Assembly: GCA_037389465.1 (NCBI GenBank) | Contig: JAZARR010000123.1 | Span: 1,310,501-1,374,500, forward strand | Direction: 5' to 3' | Origin: Baylisascaris procyonis | Taxonomy: Eukaryota; Nematoda; Chromadorea; Rhabditida; Ascarididae | DNA: 64,000 nucleotides | Shown: piece by piece, positions 35,401 to 47,180 of the stretch | Position numbering within the stretch: position 1 is the stretch's first letter | How the letters are laid out: the number at the start of each line of letters is the position of its first letter | The notes under the pieces: generated by a model | Database searches by the model: none | What the model was told of the DNA's origin: nothing | What the model saw: only the letters and a program-made list of their open reading frames with translations | Made by a program: the position numbers and the translations under genes

Positions 35401-38400
35401 AAATAAAATAATTTATTAAATTAATATTCGATATATAAATATAAAAATAATAAACATAAAATAAAAATAATAATAATTTAAGTTAATTCGATAAATACGA
35501 TAGCAGATTCGACGTTTCAATCACAAATCGTCCATAAAATAAGCGATGTTTCATGAGTTTACTTCAGATAAGATCGCGTGATGCGTCAAAGAGATAATTG
35601 GAATATTGATTTATTTGCTTCTATTTTGACTCATTAATACAGAGTAATAGCACTGAACCCCCAAAATTGTATTCAACAAGTTAGACGCCTCAAATTTAGA
35701 TTTAATTATCTAAGTTTCAGTCATATGACATTGAACTTGGGCAAATTAAACCTGAACTCGAGGGTTCTAAGCTGTCACATCATATAGTTTTACATCATGC
35801 AAAGAGATGAAATATTTATTGTTTTATGTCTTTGTAAACCAATTACCTTAACACAAGCGAAAAGATATGATCGTGGATTTAACGATTTCACACTCATATA
35901 TACGTATATCCGTTCAATATTTTGGTTAATTTTTTCCAGTTAGTTGTATGCAATACAAATCTACATATAATTTATATTTGTTAGTTTTAGGTAGATTTGC
36001 TAATTTTATATTCGCCAATGCAAAAATCTGACCTAGAAACCTTTCTTCAACTTGTATGGGAGAGGTGGGAGGGGGGGGGGGGTGGGATGCGACATCTTTG
36101 AATTCTTTGATTTTTGATGAGGAATGAATATATCTCATCCTTCTTGTCTCTTATCCGCTTATTCGAAGCGGTTACTGAATCACGTCCAATATCATATGCA
36201 ATCATCTTAATGTTATATCTTTTATTCAACAATGAACAATTAATTTTTATTCAATGGATTCTTATAGTTATCTAAAAGTTTATTTTAGAATTAAATAGTG
36301 CACCAACCTGCACCAGGTAATTTTCTGAGTTGTTCCTTGAGTGATATTTTACTCGAACATATTAGCCAAGGATTTATTTTGAATATTGCTGACCAGAAAT
36401 ACATCCAATCGAGTCGTGTTCGATGATTCATAATCACTAATGCTGGCTTTTCACTATCGATCGGATCGCCAGTCACTGTGAATGCAACACCGAAAATATA
36501 TTCCAAAAATGTCTGCAATAAAATTATGGACTATTAATTTTCAATAACCCCTTCTCCCCCCCCCCTTGCTTTCACCACTATTGAGAGCATATATTACTTC
36601 TGCAAAATTGATTGTTCAATAAATTGCATAATTCAAGATTAATGAATATATTTGAGTACCATAGAGTTGTTTAAAATTTTGAACTGCAAAACATTTATAG
36701 TAAGTGCATTGAACATTCAAATCAATTAGAGTAAAATTTGTTGCATTTTATATTCGAAAATAAAATAAAGTGTTGTGTAGTAATGTGTCGTAGAGTGTAA
36801 AAAAAAAATTGATGTTGGCATTGCTTAGAATTTTACGTTGTATCCTTGCACGTAAATGCATAGGTGAGACGATTCGTATCGGTCAATATGAACGAACGAA
36901 CGCAATCTACGATTATTAAATGGCATTCGTGATTAGTGTTTTAAAAATCCTATTAGTTCAACAATATTCATAACATATTCACTTCCTTTTTTTTACTTGT
37001 TTTTCCCCAATTTTCCTATTCATCTAAATTCACTCAAATATTTGAATCGACTATTATCGTCTAGTGGTAATATGGGACGATCTTCGATGTTAAACGCGAA
37101 AACATTCCACCGGAAATATGGGATGAATTAAATCCAGCATTGAGGAAAATCGATTCCTGAAAAGCCGAGGAAATGATGGAATCAAGGCAAAACATCGGTA
37201 AGCAGCAGGCTACTTCTTTCTCAAGGCTATAGCTAAAAGATTCATCACCTATATAAATCCATGCACTATTTGACAGGCTTGATTAAACGTCAAAGATGGT
37301 GCCCTTTGAAGAAGAAAGATATCGCTAAAGACGTGGGGAACTATCGTCCTATGCATTTTTGACACAACCTCACAAGAGTGCTTTTGAATCGGATATGAGG
37401 AGTGGTGGAAATCAGCAAAGGGAAGGCAAATTCTAGAGAAAGCTACCCCACTCGTCGCCACAACCACCTCCTGCAGCAGTTGCTGGCAAAAAACAACGAA
37501 TACCAATCCTCAGTATGTCTCGCCTTTGTTGACTATCGTAAAGCATTTCACTTGGTAGAATCAACAACCGTCATAAACGCTTTCCATGAGACTGAACTAC
37601 ACGCGGTATATGTTGACATCATTAAATTCATTAATAAAGGGTGTACAAATGATATTCGCTCCTCGATGATATATGTCACGTGAAGATGAGGAGAGCAGTC
37701 CGACAGAGTGATACTAATCCCCTCGATGCTCTTTGCGGTGATCCTGGTAGGACTATTTAGAAAGGCTAATCACCATGGCGGGATTATGATTGATGGCGAA
37801 TTGCCCCTCAAGACCTCTCTCTCCCCTCCCCTCAAGACATCGAACACGATTTAGAGCAACTGGAAGATCTTTCAAGAAAATCAATCTGGAAATAGAATCT
37901 CTCTAAGACAAATAGTGAAGCATGATGAAGAGAAATTCGCAGTGGTAAACGAGGATGTATGGCGTCACCAAAATAGACCACTTAAGTAACAAAGAACTGC
38001 GACACGGAATTGATGTAAAGGACATGGTACCGGAAACTTATGCATCAAAACGGAGATGGGCACACCATCTTGCACGAAAATCTGATAGCCGCTAGATCTG
38101 TCGCCTAACAAACTGAAGGATACCACACGGCCGAATGGGTCCGCGTTGAAGGCTGCACACAAGGTGGGATGAATCACTTGTACGACTCTATGATCAATGC
38201 TAGAAGCAGAAAGCGCGGAATAAGAGCGAATGGAACTCGATAGATCGGCGCCGCCGATCGTTGGCGAATGGATGGATCGTCATGTGAATCAAGTGAATTA
38301 TCGTTTCGAGTTGATGAGTTCAATTACTACGAGCACTCTCAAAGCAAACGTTATTAAAGTAATTATTTATGATCTGCATACATTTGAATAACGGTTTATT

Positions 38401-39028
38401 TGAAACAAGAAAATATCAAACATGAGGGAAATGAAAATAAAATTTCATTAAATAATTGAAAACCATTCGGATCAACGATTTGCAAATAAGGCAAAAAAAA
38501 ACATAATTGAAGCCACCTTGAGATCACTGATCCATTGAATGTGAACGCTGTAAGCAATAGATTTCTTTTTTTTGTATGATTAAAAGAGATCAACTTTATT
38601 GATTGATTAATAAAGACCACTTTTTTTATCGATATACAAAAAAAGCGTTGACGCTTTCAAAAAAAAAACCTCAAAGCCCATATTATCTATGAGGCATTCA
38701 ATCGATAAGTGACTACCTTGAATTTTTATTTTTATTCATAAGATGCATTTGTTTTGATTTGATTTCATCTAAAAAACTCGATAAAATAAAATGAGAGTAT
38801 TACCACAGGGATCATCATCCAGAAACTGATTGCACGATCCATTGTCGATCGCCATGTTTGATGCTTACCGATGAATAGTACTGGTAAAATAAGTGTAATA
38901 ATATAGGCACCAAAAATTGACGTTAATAAAATTGTAACGCCAAAAATAGGACCAAGTAAAGGTCTAACGTAAGTACGCAACGGCATCATTCGGCAACAAC
39001 ACTTCTCATGACCTTCCATCAAACTCAT
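29481..39028 (-). CDS. 1-acylglycerophosphate/lysocardiolipin-type acyltransferase
   Basis: Membrane PlsC-family enzyme that transfers an acyl group from acyl-CoA to a lysophospholipid, probably in the ER or mitochondria-associated membrane. Exons in transcript order: 38804-39028, 36314-36512, 35151-35263, 32971-33121, 32087-32264, 31236-31332, 29481-29606, giving 362 aa. There is a hydrophobic segment in exon 1 (residues ~25-55), the catalytic HX4D motif NHRTRLDW (His ~105, Asp ~110), PGFGMAANHFIF (~140), the substrate motif FPEGTD (~183-188), and VTVAYP (~236). The NHRTR(L/M)DW plus FPEGTD pair is typical of the LCLAT1/ALCAT1 branch rather than of bacterial-type AGPATs. Exon 7 supplies a second hydrophobic segment and a basic tail; its membership is inferred from phase, topology and an AATAAA 12 nt after the stop. 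A further small exon in the 1.6-kb intron before it cannot be excluded. The exon 1 ATG lies 11 nt after an AAACAG site. The (GT)n tract at 39079 lies just upstream. Confidence 0.88.
37090..38290 (+). mobile_element. Decayed RTE-like non-LTR retrotransposon fragment
   Basis: Plus strand, antisense within the first intron of the acyltransferase gene. Recognisable reverse-transcriptase blocks occur in order but with stops and frame changes: GNDGIKA (~37160), a NYRPM-like block (~37340), then an open stretch to 37683 with LAFVDYRKAFHLVE, where the motif A second Asp has become His. After that comes RRAVRQSDTNP (motif B region, ~37690), and near 38190-38270 a C-terminal SRKRGI...IGAADRW block typical of the RTE/craniofacial-development-protein-2-like ORF. 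No intact polymerase is present. The YADD-type catalytic block is not recognisable. Confidence 0.8.
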
Positions 39029-39071
39029 CGGTTGCTGACCTGTTTATCGATCTTTAGAGAGGCATTCTCGT

Positions 39072-39078
<7 letters not shown>

Positions 39079-39165
<87 letters not shown>
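39079..39165. repeat. (GT)n microsatellite
   Basis: About 43 GT units on the plus strand, roughly 50 bp upstream of the acyltransferase ATG (minus strand), so it lies in its 5' region. Confidence 0.97.
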
Positions 39166-39166
<1 letters not shown>

Positions 39167-42100
39167 ATTGATGACTAGTACAGCGAACATTCACTGTCAC
39201 ATCCATTTGCCCATATTACCAACCCGAAAACTCGTTTCACCTCATACCGCAATCATCTCGTGTTACCTTTGTATTCATTTGAAACTATTGGGGCAAAATT
39301 TATGAATCGACCAACGATGTATTATTTAAATGACCATATTTGGGTCATTTCCAGTATTGTAGTGCATTATATCTCATACTTTCCTGCCAGAATAGATAGG
39401 AATGAACGGAAGCACAAAAACTAAAGTTGAGGAAAATTAACGCAATGGAAAAAAATAGCGTGAAATTCCTGCAGAAGGAGGGGGTGGGGGAGGGAGGGGA
39501 AGAAGGTCGTTGAAAACAAGTAGGAGAGGATGGATCGATCTGTTGTGATACTGAATGAGGCTGCGACTGGCCGAAAGTTAAAGTACAACAGGCAATGCGA
39601 AAAAAACAACAATCAAAAACTCAGAAAAGATGGGGCATTACCCGTATAAAACCGAATAATTAATAACAAACTATTACTAGCACGCAAAATATCTCTTATT
39701 GGATAATTGCATTTCTTGATCTAATATAACTATTCCACTTATTGAGCGACCATAATCTCATAAACGTGACCAGTGTTGCACCTAACAGAATGTCTGAGAA
39801 GACAGGACCCCCCACCTATCCCAAATAACCGTTTTCCCATCCAACTGCCTGCTCGAATCAACGATGCTATACTCTCCCACAGACCAATTCGACAATAACC
39901 TATCAGGGTAGTTATGCACTAAAACATGAGACACACATCAAAGTGGCGTTGTTGTTGAGATTGCATTGAGATGTTTTTGCGTATGTAATTGAAAGTGCGT
40001 GGGCGTTCTCGAAATGAAGGCGGAAGAGTGCTGATGTTTCAGAGTTTAGTGCATAACAGCCATCAAGGCCGCAGCAGGTAGTACCATTGTGTTGATTGTT
40101 CGCGAGAAAGTGCTGCACGCTTCATCGTATTTTCTTCATCTAAGTTGTCGAGCCTCAGTGTTAGTGATCGTCTTTTGTTCGTCTTCCATCGTTTTAGAGA
40201 AATGGCTGGGAATCTATATACCTCACATCCAGAAATGAACGCACAAATCGCTACAAATTTCCAACTCGTATATAGTTTAGCTTTTTGGACGTATTCGCTA
40301 ATATTTCTAGACGTGGAGTTTCTGGAGCCGGAGCTTATATTAGCAATTGCGGTTTAAACTTCTTAGAACTTGAAACAATTTTCTGAGGCCATCGAAGTTT
40401 CTCGATGGACCACGGCTGAACTTTTTTTTGTGAGTAAGTGGCTAATGAGTAGAGTATGCAATCGGAGTCGATTCGTCAGAGCTGTGATCGAATCGTTAAA
40501 TAGTACAACTCGAATAGGTGTGAGGACATAAGGGATGACAGGTGTCACTATTGGCTGTATTCAAATAAACAAGCCGCAAGAACGTGGAATATATGTTTGG
40601 CAATCGTTTATGCAAGCCATACTCGTTTATAAAGTAATAGCTCGGCAGAGTTGTGTGATTTAATGATTCCATCATTGCTACTCAACACGAGAGGATTCAT
40701 TAGGATTCGATAGGATTGAGAGGTTTTTTTAATCCTCTCATTTCGTGTTGTTATTTTTTAATTTACTTAGAATTGCGTGAAATGTGTTTTACTTGCTCTC
40801 AATCTTGCAGCCTGTTTTACTCGAGCATAGTCGAAGTTTAATTGTTTCATCCTTTTCGTCCTGCCGAAATTGATTGGGAACTTCTGTCGAATATTTACTA
40901 TTACTTACACTTTTTCACTGCTTAAATAGTCTAGGTAGTGCTTGAGGTCTTATCCTTTACTTCCACCCGTTTTCATTGAATCCACAGTGCTTTGCTGCTC
41001 CTGTTGTGCTTTCTTTTTTTTTGTTGCTGAAGAGGGGATCTGAAGGGATTTTAAATATTAATATTTGTATTTAAATTTAAATTTTAAATATTTAAATAAC
41101 ATTGAATATTTAAATAAATATTTAAATATAGGTAGTCACTGAATCCCAGCTAAAGTCTCAAACTTTCAGTTTCATAATCTCATCAGTAATTGTTTGGAGA
41201 GATTTTCGGACACGCTTGATACGAGTGCCAACTTTGTTTTTCGTTGCGACTATTTTCTAGATCGTAACATTTCAATTGCTCTCGTAATTAAGGTCCAAAG
41301 GGATTTCGCTCAAATATTTCCCTTTGAGATGAAGTATCTAGCGCGCTTAATTGGAATATCGGCTTCATTTTTGGCTGCAATAAATCTGAGACAATCATCC
41401 CCTAAATACCATCTTCATAACCATTTTCAATTAGATCCCGGGTCTTTGGGATTTAATCGTGATCCGTCGCTTCATATTCAGCGTATGAAACAAGCTGCTA
41501 GCCAATTTTTTTCTTTGAAAACCGAGGCCCAACTCTTTGAACCCTTATGGCTGGCACTTAGTTGAACTAGAAGTTATCCATATAGCCATAGGCAAAATAA
41601 AATAAAATTCAACGCCGTGTTTAACCTGCCAAGCATCACTCATAGATAATTTTTGATGTAATCGAAAGTTTCCTACTCGAGATGTGGCTTTATAGCTATC
41701 AGGGCCTAGGTTGTCATTGGGCTCCTTCTATTTTATAGAGGTGTGGGAGGAGCCGGGAAGGGAGGGGGGGGGGGGGCGGGTGGGAGCTTGATGACTAAAA
41801 CTGGTTAAACCAGCAAACAAAATGAAATCAGATTGCATTTCTGCACTTCAGAGGTACTCATATGTTTCAGAGTTGGTTAGAGCCATAATCTTCCAAAATT
41901 TAACCCAGATTGGTTTTTATGCAAAGTTTTTACAATATTTCATAAAAATAGCGCATGGATTTTCCATCATTTTGGTGGAAAATACTCAATTGATTTCATC
42001 CGGCTCATCTATTCGTTTTCGAACTAAAATTCGGATTTTTTTTTTTCTGGATGGATGGAAACGTAATGGTGGTATCGTACTTCGCTTTGGCATGGCTTGA

Positions 42101-42559
42101 GCCTTAATTTGACCGCATACGAGAAAATATGGTCAGGCTAATTTGAGTGAGGGTTTCAGGTGGTTCGATATGATCACATGAGTGTCGTGGTGACAACTTA
42201 ACGAAAAGTGTAGCCCCAGGGGATCCATTTGTTTTCCTTTTCGAGCTATCCTAGCCTTGTTTTCTCTTCGATCATGGCCTGGTCACCTTGCCCCGTATGC
42301 GGCCGAGTTAAGGTTAGGGCCACATATGCGCTCACGATCACTTCTTTCTGTCCCATTTTCGCCATTTTTTTGTCATTTTTTCCGGTATCATCATTAAAAG
42401 CTTTATTGTTTTCTATTCAAATGACATTCCATAGCCTTACGTGTCTTCTAATATCACTAATCCATCGCATATGGTTCGGATTATATTATTTAATTTTCAA
42501 GATTTCAATTCGTATTGGTCATTTTATCGTTTCTTACTTTATTCTGCTTAACAGGCCTA
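39166..42559. other. Region without a confirmed gene
   Basis: Lies between the divergent acyltransferase and otubain genes. It holds one candidate first exon (40202), listed separately, a G homopolymer at 41764-41776, and a plus-strand open stretch at 41194-41565 (123 codons without an ATG) whose ending, QLDPGSLGFNRDPSLHIQR, reads as protein-like but is not recognised. The frames at 41822-42100 and 42229-42570 look non-coding. Confidence 0.4.
40202..40357 (+). CDS. Candidate first exon or 51-aa ORF, unknown
   Basis: The ATG sits 4 nt after a CATCGTTTTAG acceptor, the same arrangement seen at the other gene starts here. The frame (MAGNLYTSHPEMNAQIATNF...) runs 51 codons to a TAA, or 22 codons to a possible donor GTATAT at about 40268. 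The family is not recognised. Neither reading joins the otubain first exon in phase. It could be a short gene, the start of a gene whose later exons I could not link (possibly the open stretch at 41194-41565), or chance. Confidence 0.3.
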   Translation: MAGNLYTSHPEMNAQIATNFQLVYSLAFWTYSLIFLDVEFLEPELILAIAV

Positions 42560-45500
42560 ATGGTTTATAGCACAGTGTGTATGCGAATGTCAACGAATAT
42601 CAAAGAGGTGATGAGTGAGGAACCACGGCTTGTCGATCAATTGTATAAAGACGACGAAGGTCTCTTCGAGAAGGCGAATAAACAAAACGAAGAAATCGAA
42701 GATGAGGTTCCCATTCTTTTTCAATTTTTGCCAATAATCCACTTCTATTTATTTTTAAGTTTATTTTATTACTTACAACTTTAGTTCCTTTATAGGAATT
42801 AAAGTCATAAATTGCTATTTTTATAGTTTGTTTGTTCTCTAGGGCAGTTTTTTCCCATGTTTTTTCCCAAATAAGTAAATATAAGCTTACGTGTTTTATT
42901 TTCTTATTAGCTGAAAGTAATTATAAAAGCTTTTTTGTTTTATTTTTTTCGTTTTGAAATGCTCAAAGATAATTTTGAGGTGTAAATTGTGTTGTTTTAA
43001 GGTGAAACGAAGTCAGCCATTGGTCGGTGCAAAATTACCCATCTCAAGTCTTATTGAAATGTATGATGCTAACGAAAGTTCGGAATACTATCTGAAGGCG
43101 AAGGTAATATTTGACTGTTTTTTAAAGAGTCATTCAATCATAGCCACTTCATTTCTCGGCCATTTCGGTAGCATTGACCTGCATTGGGGGCATATTTGGT
43201 TATGAAAGGTGAGAAAAGAAAATGTTGTCTCTTTATTGAAAAACATCGAATTAAATCTATCAGTTGCTTGCAGTGAAGAGCCTGAGATTCGACATCATTT
43301 CAAGTATGTATGCAGTTTTCTCTTCCCTGCCCTCTTCTCCCAGGGAATAAGTTTTGAAGGAAGCAGTGATTGATTTCGAAAACATTCCACTTCATTCTTG
43401 TTTGATTATGAAAATTTATGATGAACTCGAACTGTCTTCCATCCACCGTTCCCATTTTAGGAAAGAGACGAATGAGGCATTGCGGGTTGCAGTCTAATTT
43501 TGGAATATGGTCACGAACTTCACGAAAAGGTAGTATGCTAAGGGAAGGGGCAGAGGGAAGTGAAGGGAAAAGTAATAAGCTCACAAAGAGGGAAGCTTCT
43601 ACAGGGAATGAATTCTGATTGATGGGTAAACTCAGCAGTCGGTTATGCAAATGGTGATACATTCCAGGAATTGGCCGAGGTTTATGGAAATTTGCGTCGG
43701 ATCCGAGGTGATGGCAATTGCTTCTATCGCGCTATGCTTTGCGCTGAGCTCGAGTCATTGTTCACCGATGAAAATGAGCGTCGAAGGCTAGTTTTTTTGA
43801 TTAATTTAATGTGAAACTTATATTAATATGTCCTCAAAAAAAAATTGCCTAATTATTATTGATGTTTGTTCAAAAACTGGAAAGTCCGTATATTAAAACA
43901 TTACTAAAACCTCCTATATAGATTACTATTAGTTATCTGAGCAGGAAGTATATTTACATATGATATAAACCTTTTTAAAGATTGTGCCTTAAAAAACAAT
44001 TCTCGAATGAAAGATTTCACAATGGAAATTCTTATTTCATGGTTTGTGGATCTTTTTGGTCTCTGGAATTAAGCTTCCGTTGTAGGGTTTCTTGGGGGTC
44101 ACTCATGCAGCACTTCCCATTGAGTTAAAGCCTAGTTTGCGTTGTTTTTCCTTGAAGTTTTATGTGCTGCGTCTCAAGACCTATGATCTCTAAGAGCATT
44201 GAAGATGACATCAAGTACTCTCATGTAACCTCTAAGGAGGCCTTCAGCAGCTGTAAGTTCCCTAGGAAATGGAGTATTGTTAACAGACGGGGTTATTAAA
44301 GATCGTGCCGTGTGGTCCACTGCCGTTTTTGTTCGTTCTTGTCGCGTCGAGTACATGCACCTGTACTGATTGGGGGCATCTTTAATCCCAGTGAGGGTAA
44401 GGCCTCAAGTGATTAGGCTGTCAGACAGGATGTCCACTAAACATCTTGGTGGAATCTCCTGTTTTTTTTTTTTCAAAACACCAGGATGCGTCTATGCAAA
44501 AAGTAATGCTGCAGGTTTACGGAAGTGTGTAAAGGATGGCGTGATCGGTTGATGAAGCTCGGCTTTCCTGAATTCACTACGAGCGATTTCTGTGATTGGG
44601 TTGGTTAATTGAAGTGAGATTATCCAAATATAGCGAATATAGACTTTATTCTATTTTTAGATTTGAAGCGATAATTGTTTGCAGTGAACATTTTTACCGA
44701 CTGAACGCATCTCAAGTATAGCACTATTGGACCTCGAAAAATTTTGAGGCCATCTATGCGAGCATATGCATTATACAGTTAAAACTGCAGTAAAACATGC
44801 CACTTATCTTTTCTTTCGACGATCTTTACGATGCATTTCGAAAACGAATTGCCGCAACATGATTTTCTTTATTAAAGAGTAGGAGCGTAAAATTTCGTTT
44901 TTTTTTCTCTGAGATTTTGCACTAGATTTATCGGGTTTTGCATCATAAAAGCACATGTTGCGCCAGCGTTCCTGTCGCGCTTTCTTGCTTGTCTTTTTTT
45001 CTATTCTTACTAATGAATTGAAGTTTGATTTTGATGGCAATTGCAATAGGTTACTGTTTGCAGTTCGACGAACTGCTTGACGAGATTGCAAGTGGAAAGC
45101 GAAATAAAGAGGCCACAATTAGCTCGTTGAATGAGGACGGTCCTTCCAATTACTATGTGACTTTCTTTAGGTAACCTTTATTGATTTCTTTTACAACACG
45201 TTATCTTTTCATCAGTATTTTGGGTCGAATTTAGGTGGTTTCTAAAGTTTTCTCTCTAGCCTTATTACGAGGCATGTATCTGTCATCGGTTGTCATTGAT
45301 TTCTATGCATTCATGCTTCTTTGCGTCCAATTTATTGTTAATATGAAGATTTCCTTGGATCAGCATCATCGATTTTGAATTATAGGAGCAAAAAAAAGAA
45401 GCCGCTTACGCCAAAAACCCCAAAAATCGTGGTCGTATAAGGTTTCAAGCTGAGAATTGTTGAGGAGGATTGAGGAAGCGCAGATTGAAATAAGCACCGA

Positions 45501-47180
45501 TGGCTGTTCCATTTTGAATGGCAGTCTGTGCTGTATTTTTCCAGTCGTATATGACTGCGTGATTGATGGCCCTGAAATGTTTCTATGGTTGTTGAACATG
45601 AATGTTACTGTGATTGACGATCCTGAAATGTTCCCATGGTTATTGATCCTGAAGTGTTCCTGCGATTGTTCGTCATGAAATGTTCTTGTTCTGAGTGCTT
45701 TAATAGGAAACATTTTGTGTTATAGGGCACCAACTTGGCAAATAGTATATTGGGATCACTTTTATCGAACAATTCCCATCATTGAAGTTTCTCTTTGCCA
45801 ATCACTACCAACAACATATCATATATGGGCATCATCCATCACTTCCTATGAAGGGCGAATGCGCACAAAGGATGTAGGATACGCGTCGATGCCAAATTAC
45901 TCATGTAGCTTTATAACCTTCGAATTAAAGGTCAGAGAGAGAGAGCATGTCGAAGAGTTTTAGCTCAAGCCCCCCCCCCCCTGTGAGCCCGATACTTCCT
46001 TCATCGAGGAGCAGAGTTTTGGCATCTCTTTAAAAATGTCTATATTTACTAATATATTTATTGGGATGGAATTTCTTTTCATTCCCACAACGGATTTTAC
46101 TTGTGAATGCTGAGGTAAGCGGCTCATTTACGGAAGTGGCTAGCTTTCTCAACTTCTCTGCCCATTAATATGCTTTCGTTGAGGAATTGAGCCGGAACTT
46201 CTTAATGCAAGTCAAAACCAGTTCCACATAGGCATTAATCTTTGTATTGCCTATGAGTGCTTCTTTCGTTCTTGCGTCCTATATAATAGAGCAAATCCAT
46301 TTCTTTAACGCAAATTTAACCCTTGAATATTGGGTTCGCCAACTATTTCGATTCGTTATCGTTTATAAGTGTAGTGAATTTCATTTGACAACACCATTCT
46401 ATATGGTGGCAGGTTTAAATGGTCACTGTAAATAGGGTTAGAAGTATCAGTTACGGCAATTACCATAGACAAGAAATTACACTATATAATTTAGGTTGGT
46501 GACTTCGGGCTATCTTCGCGATAACTCGTTACTATACGAGGGATTTATTGAAGGAGGCCGAAATATAGAGCAATTCTGTCGAGATGAAATTGAACCGATG
46601 TGGAAGGATTGCGATCATCTCGGCATTATCGCGCTAACTAATGCCATCCGTTGGTTTATCTTACTTCTTGGTGCTATTAGTGAGGAGATTATTTATTGTG
46701 GTGGAATTTTGTTCTTTTGCGGGTCGGATGATTATCGATGGAATATAACCACAAAAAAAGGTCTCTAGGAAGTTAAGCTTCTGTCGAAACATGGATTTGA
46801 GGATTTCACGTTGCCAAAAATTAGCATAAGGTTGCTTAATTTGCTTGATATTCTTCAAAATCCTTTAATTCTAGCGTGGAAGATATCCGCTTTGGAATTT
46901 TAACCCCTTTGGTTTCTTCAGCCAACGCCATCCTTAAGTAGTACCGCGCATTTGTTTATGCGTATCGTAAATAAGGGTTCACTCATGATGTAATTTTTGG
47001 TGATGCTATTTATGGTTGACTCGTTGCACATTTGCAGAGGTATCGATTCGCATCGAATATATGGACCGATCGGCAGCACCCGATGGGGGACGTCACTACG
47101 ATTTCATTGTTGAGGGACGTCCTCCTCGCCTTTTCTTCCTCTACCGCCCTGGGCATTATGACGTGCTCTACAAGAAGTAG
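42560..47180 (+). CDS. OTUB1: Otubain, OTU-family ubiquitin thioesterase (OTUB1 type)
   Basis: Deubiquitinase of the OTUB1/2 group, a cytosolic and nuclear cysteine protease; the mammalian enzyme prefers Lys48 chains and also inhibits some E2 enzymes. Exons: 42560-42706, 43002-43103, 43668-43786, 44515-44599, 45064-45170, 46495-46649, 47038-47180, giving 285 aa against 271 in human OTUB1. The N-terminal helix region and PLVGAKLPISSL match the PLVSERLELSVL-like segment before the domain. The catalytic centre GDGNCFYRA gives Asp ~98 and Cys ~101. Then come LMKLGFPEFTTSDF (~135), SGYLRDNSLLYEGFIEGG (~190), and the His box RPGHYDVLY with His ~278. All three catalytic positions are present, so activity is expected. 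The exon 3 donor must be AG|GCTAGT, a GC donor, because the GT a few bases later breaks the frame. The ATG lies 5 nt after TTAACAG, a likely spliced-leader site. Two further in-frame ATGs follow at codons 8 and 10. Confidence 0.95.

Noticed and set aside
39075..39305. Cys/Val repeat ORF
   Set aside because: It is a translation of the (GT)n tract.
43300..43662. 120-aa minus-strand ORF
   Set aside because: It is antisense within an otubain intron, low in complexity (Leu/Ser/Pro), with no motif.
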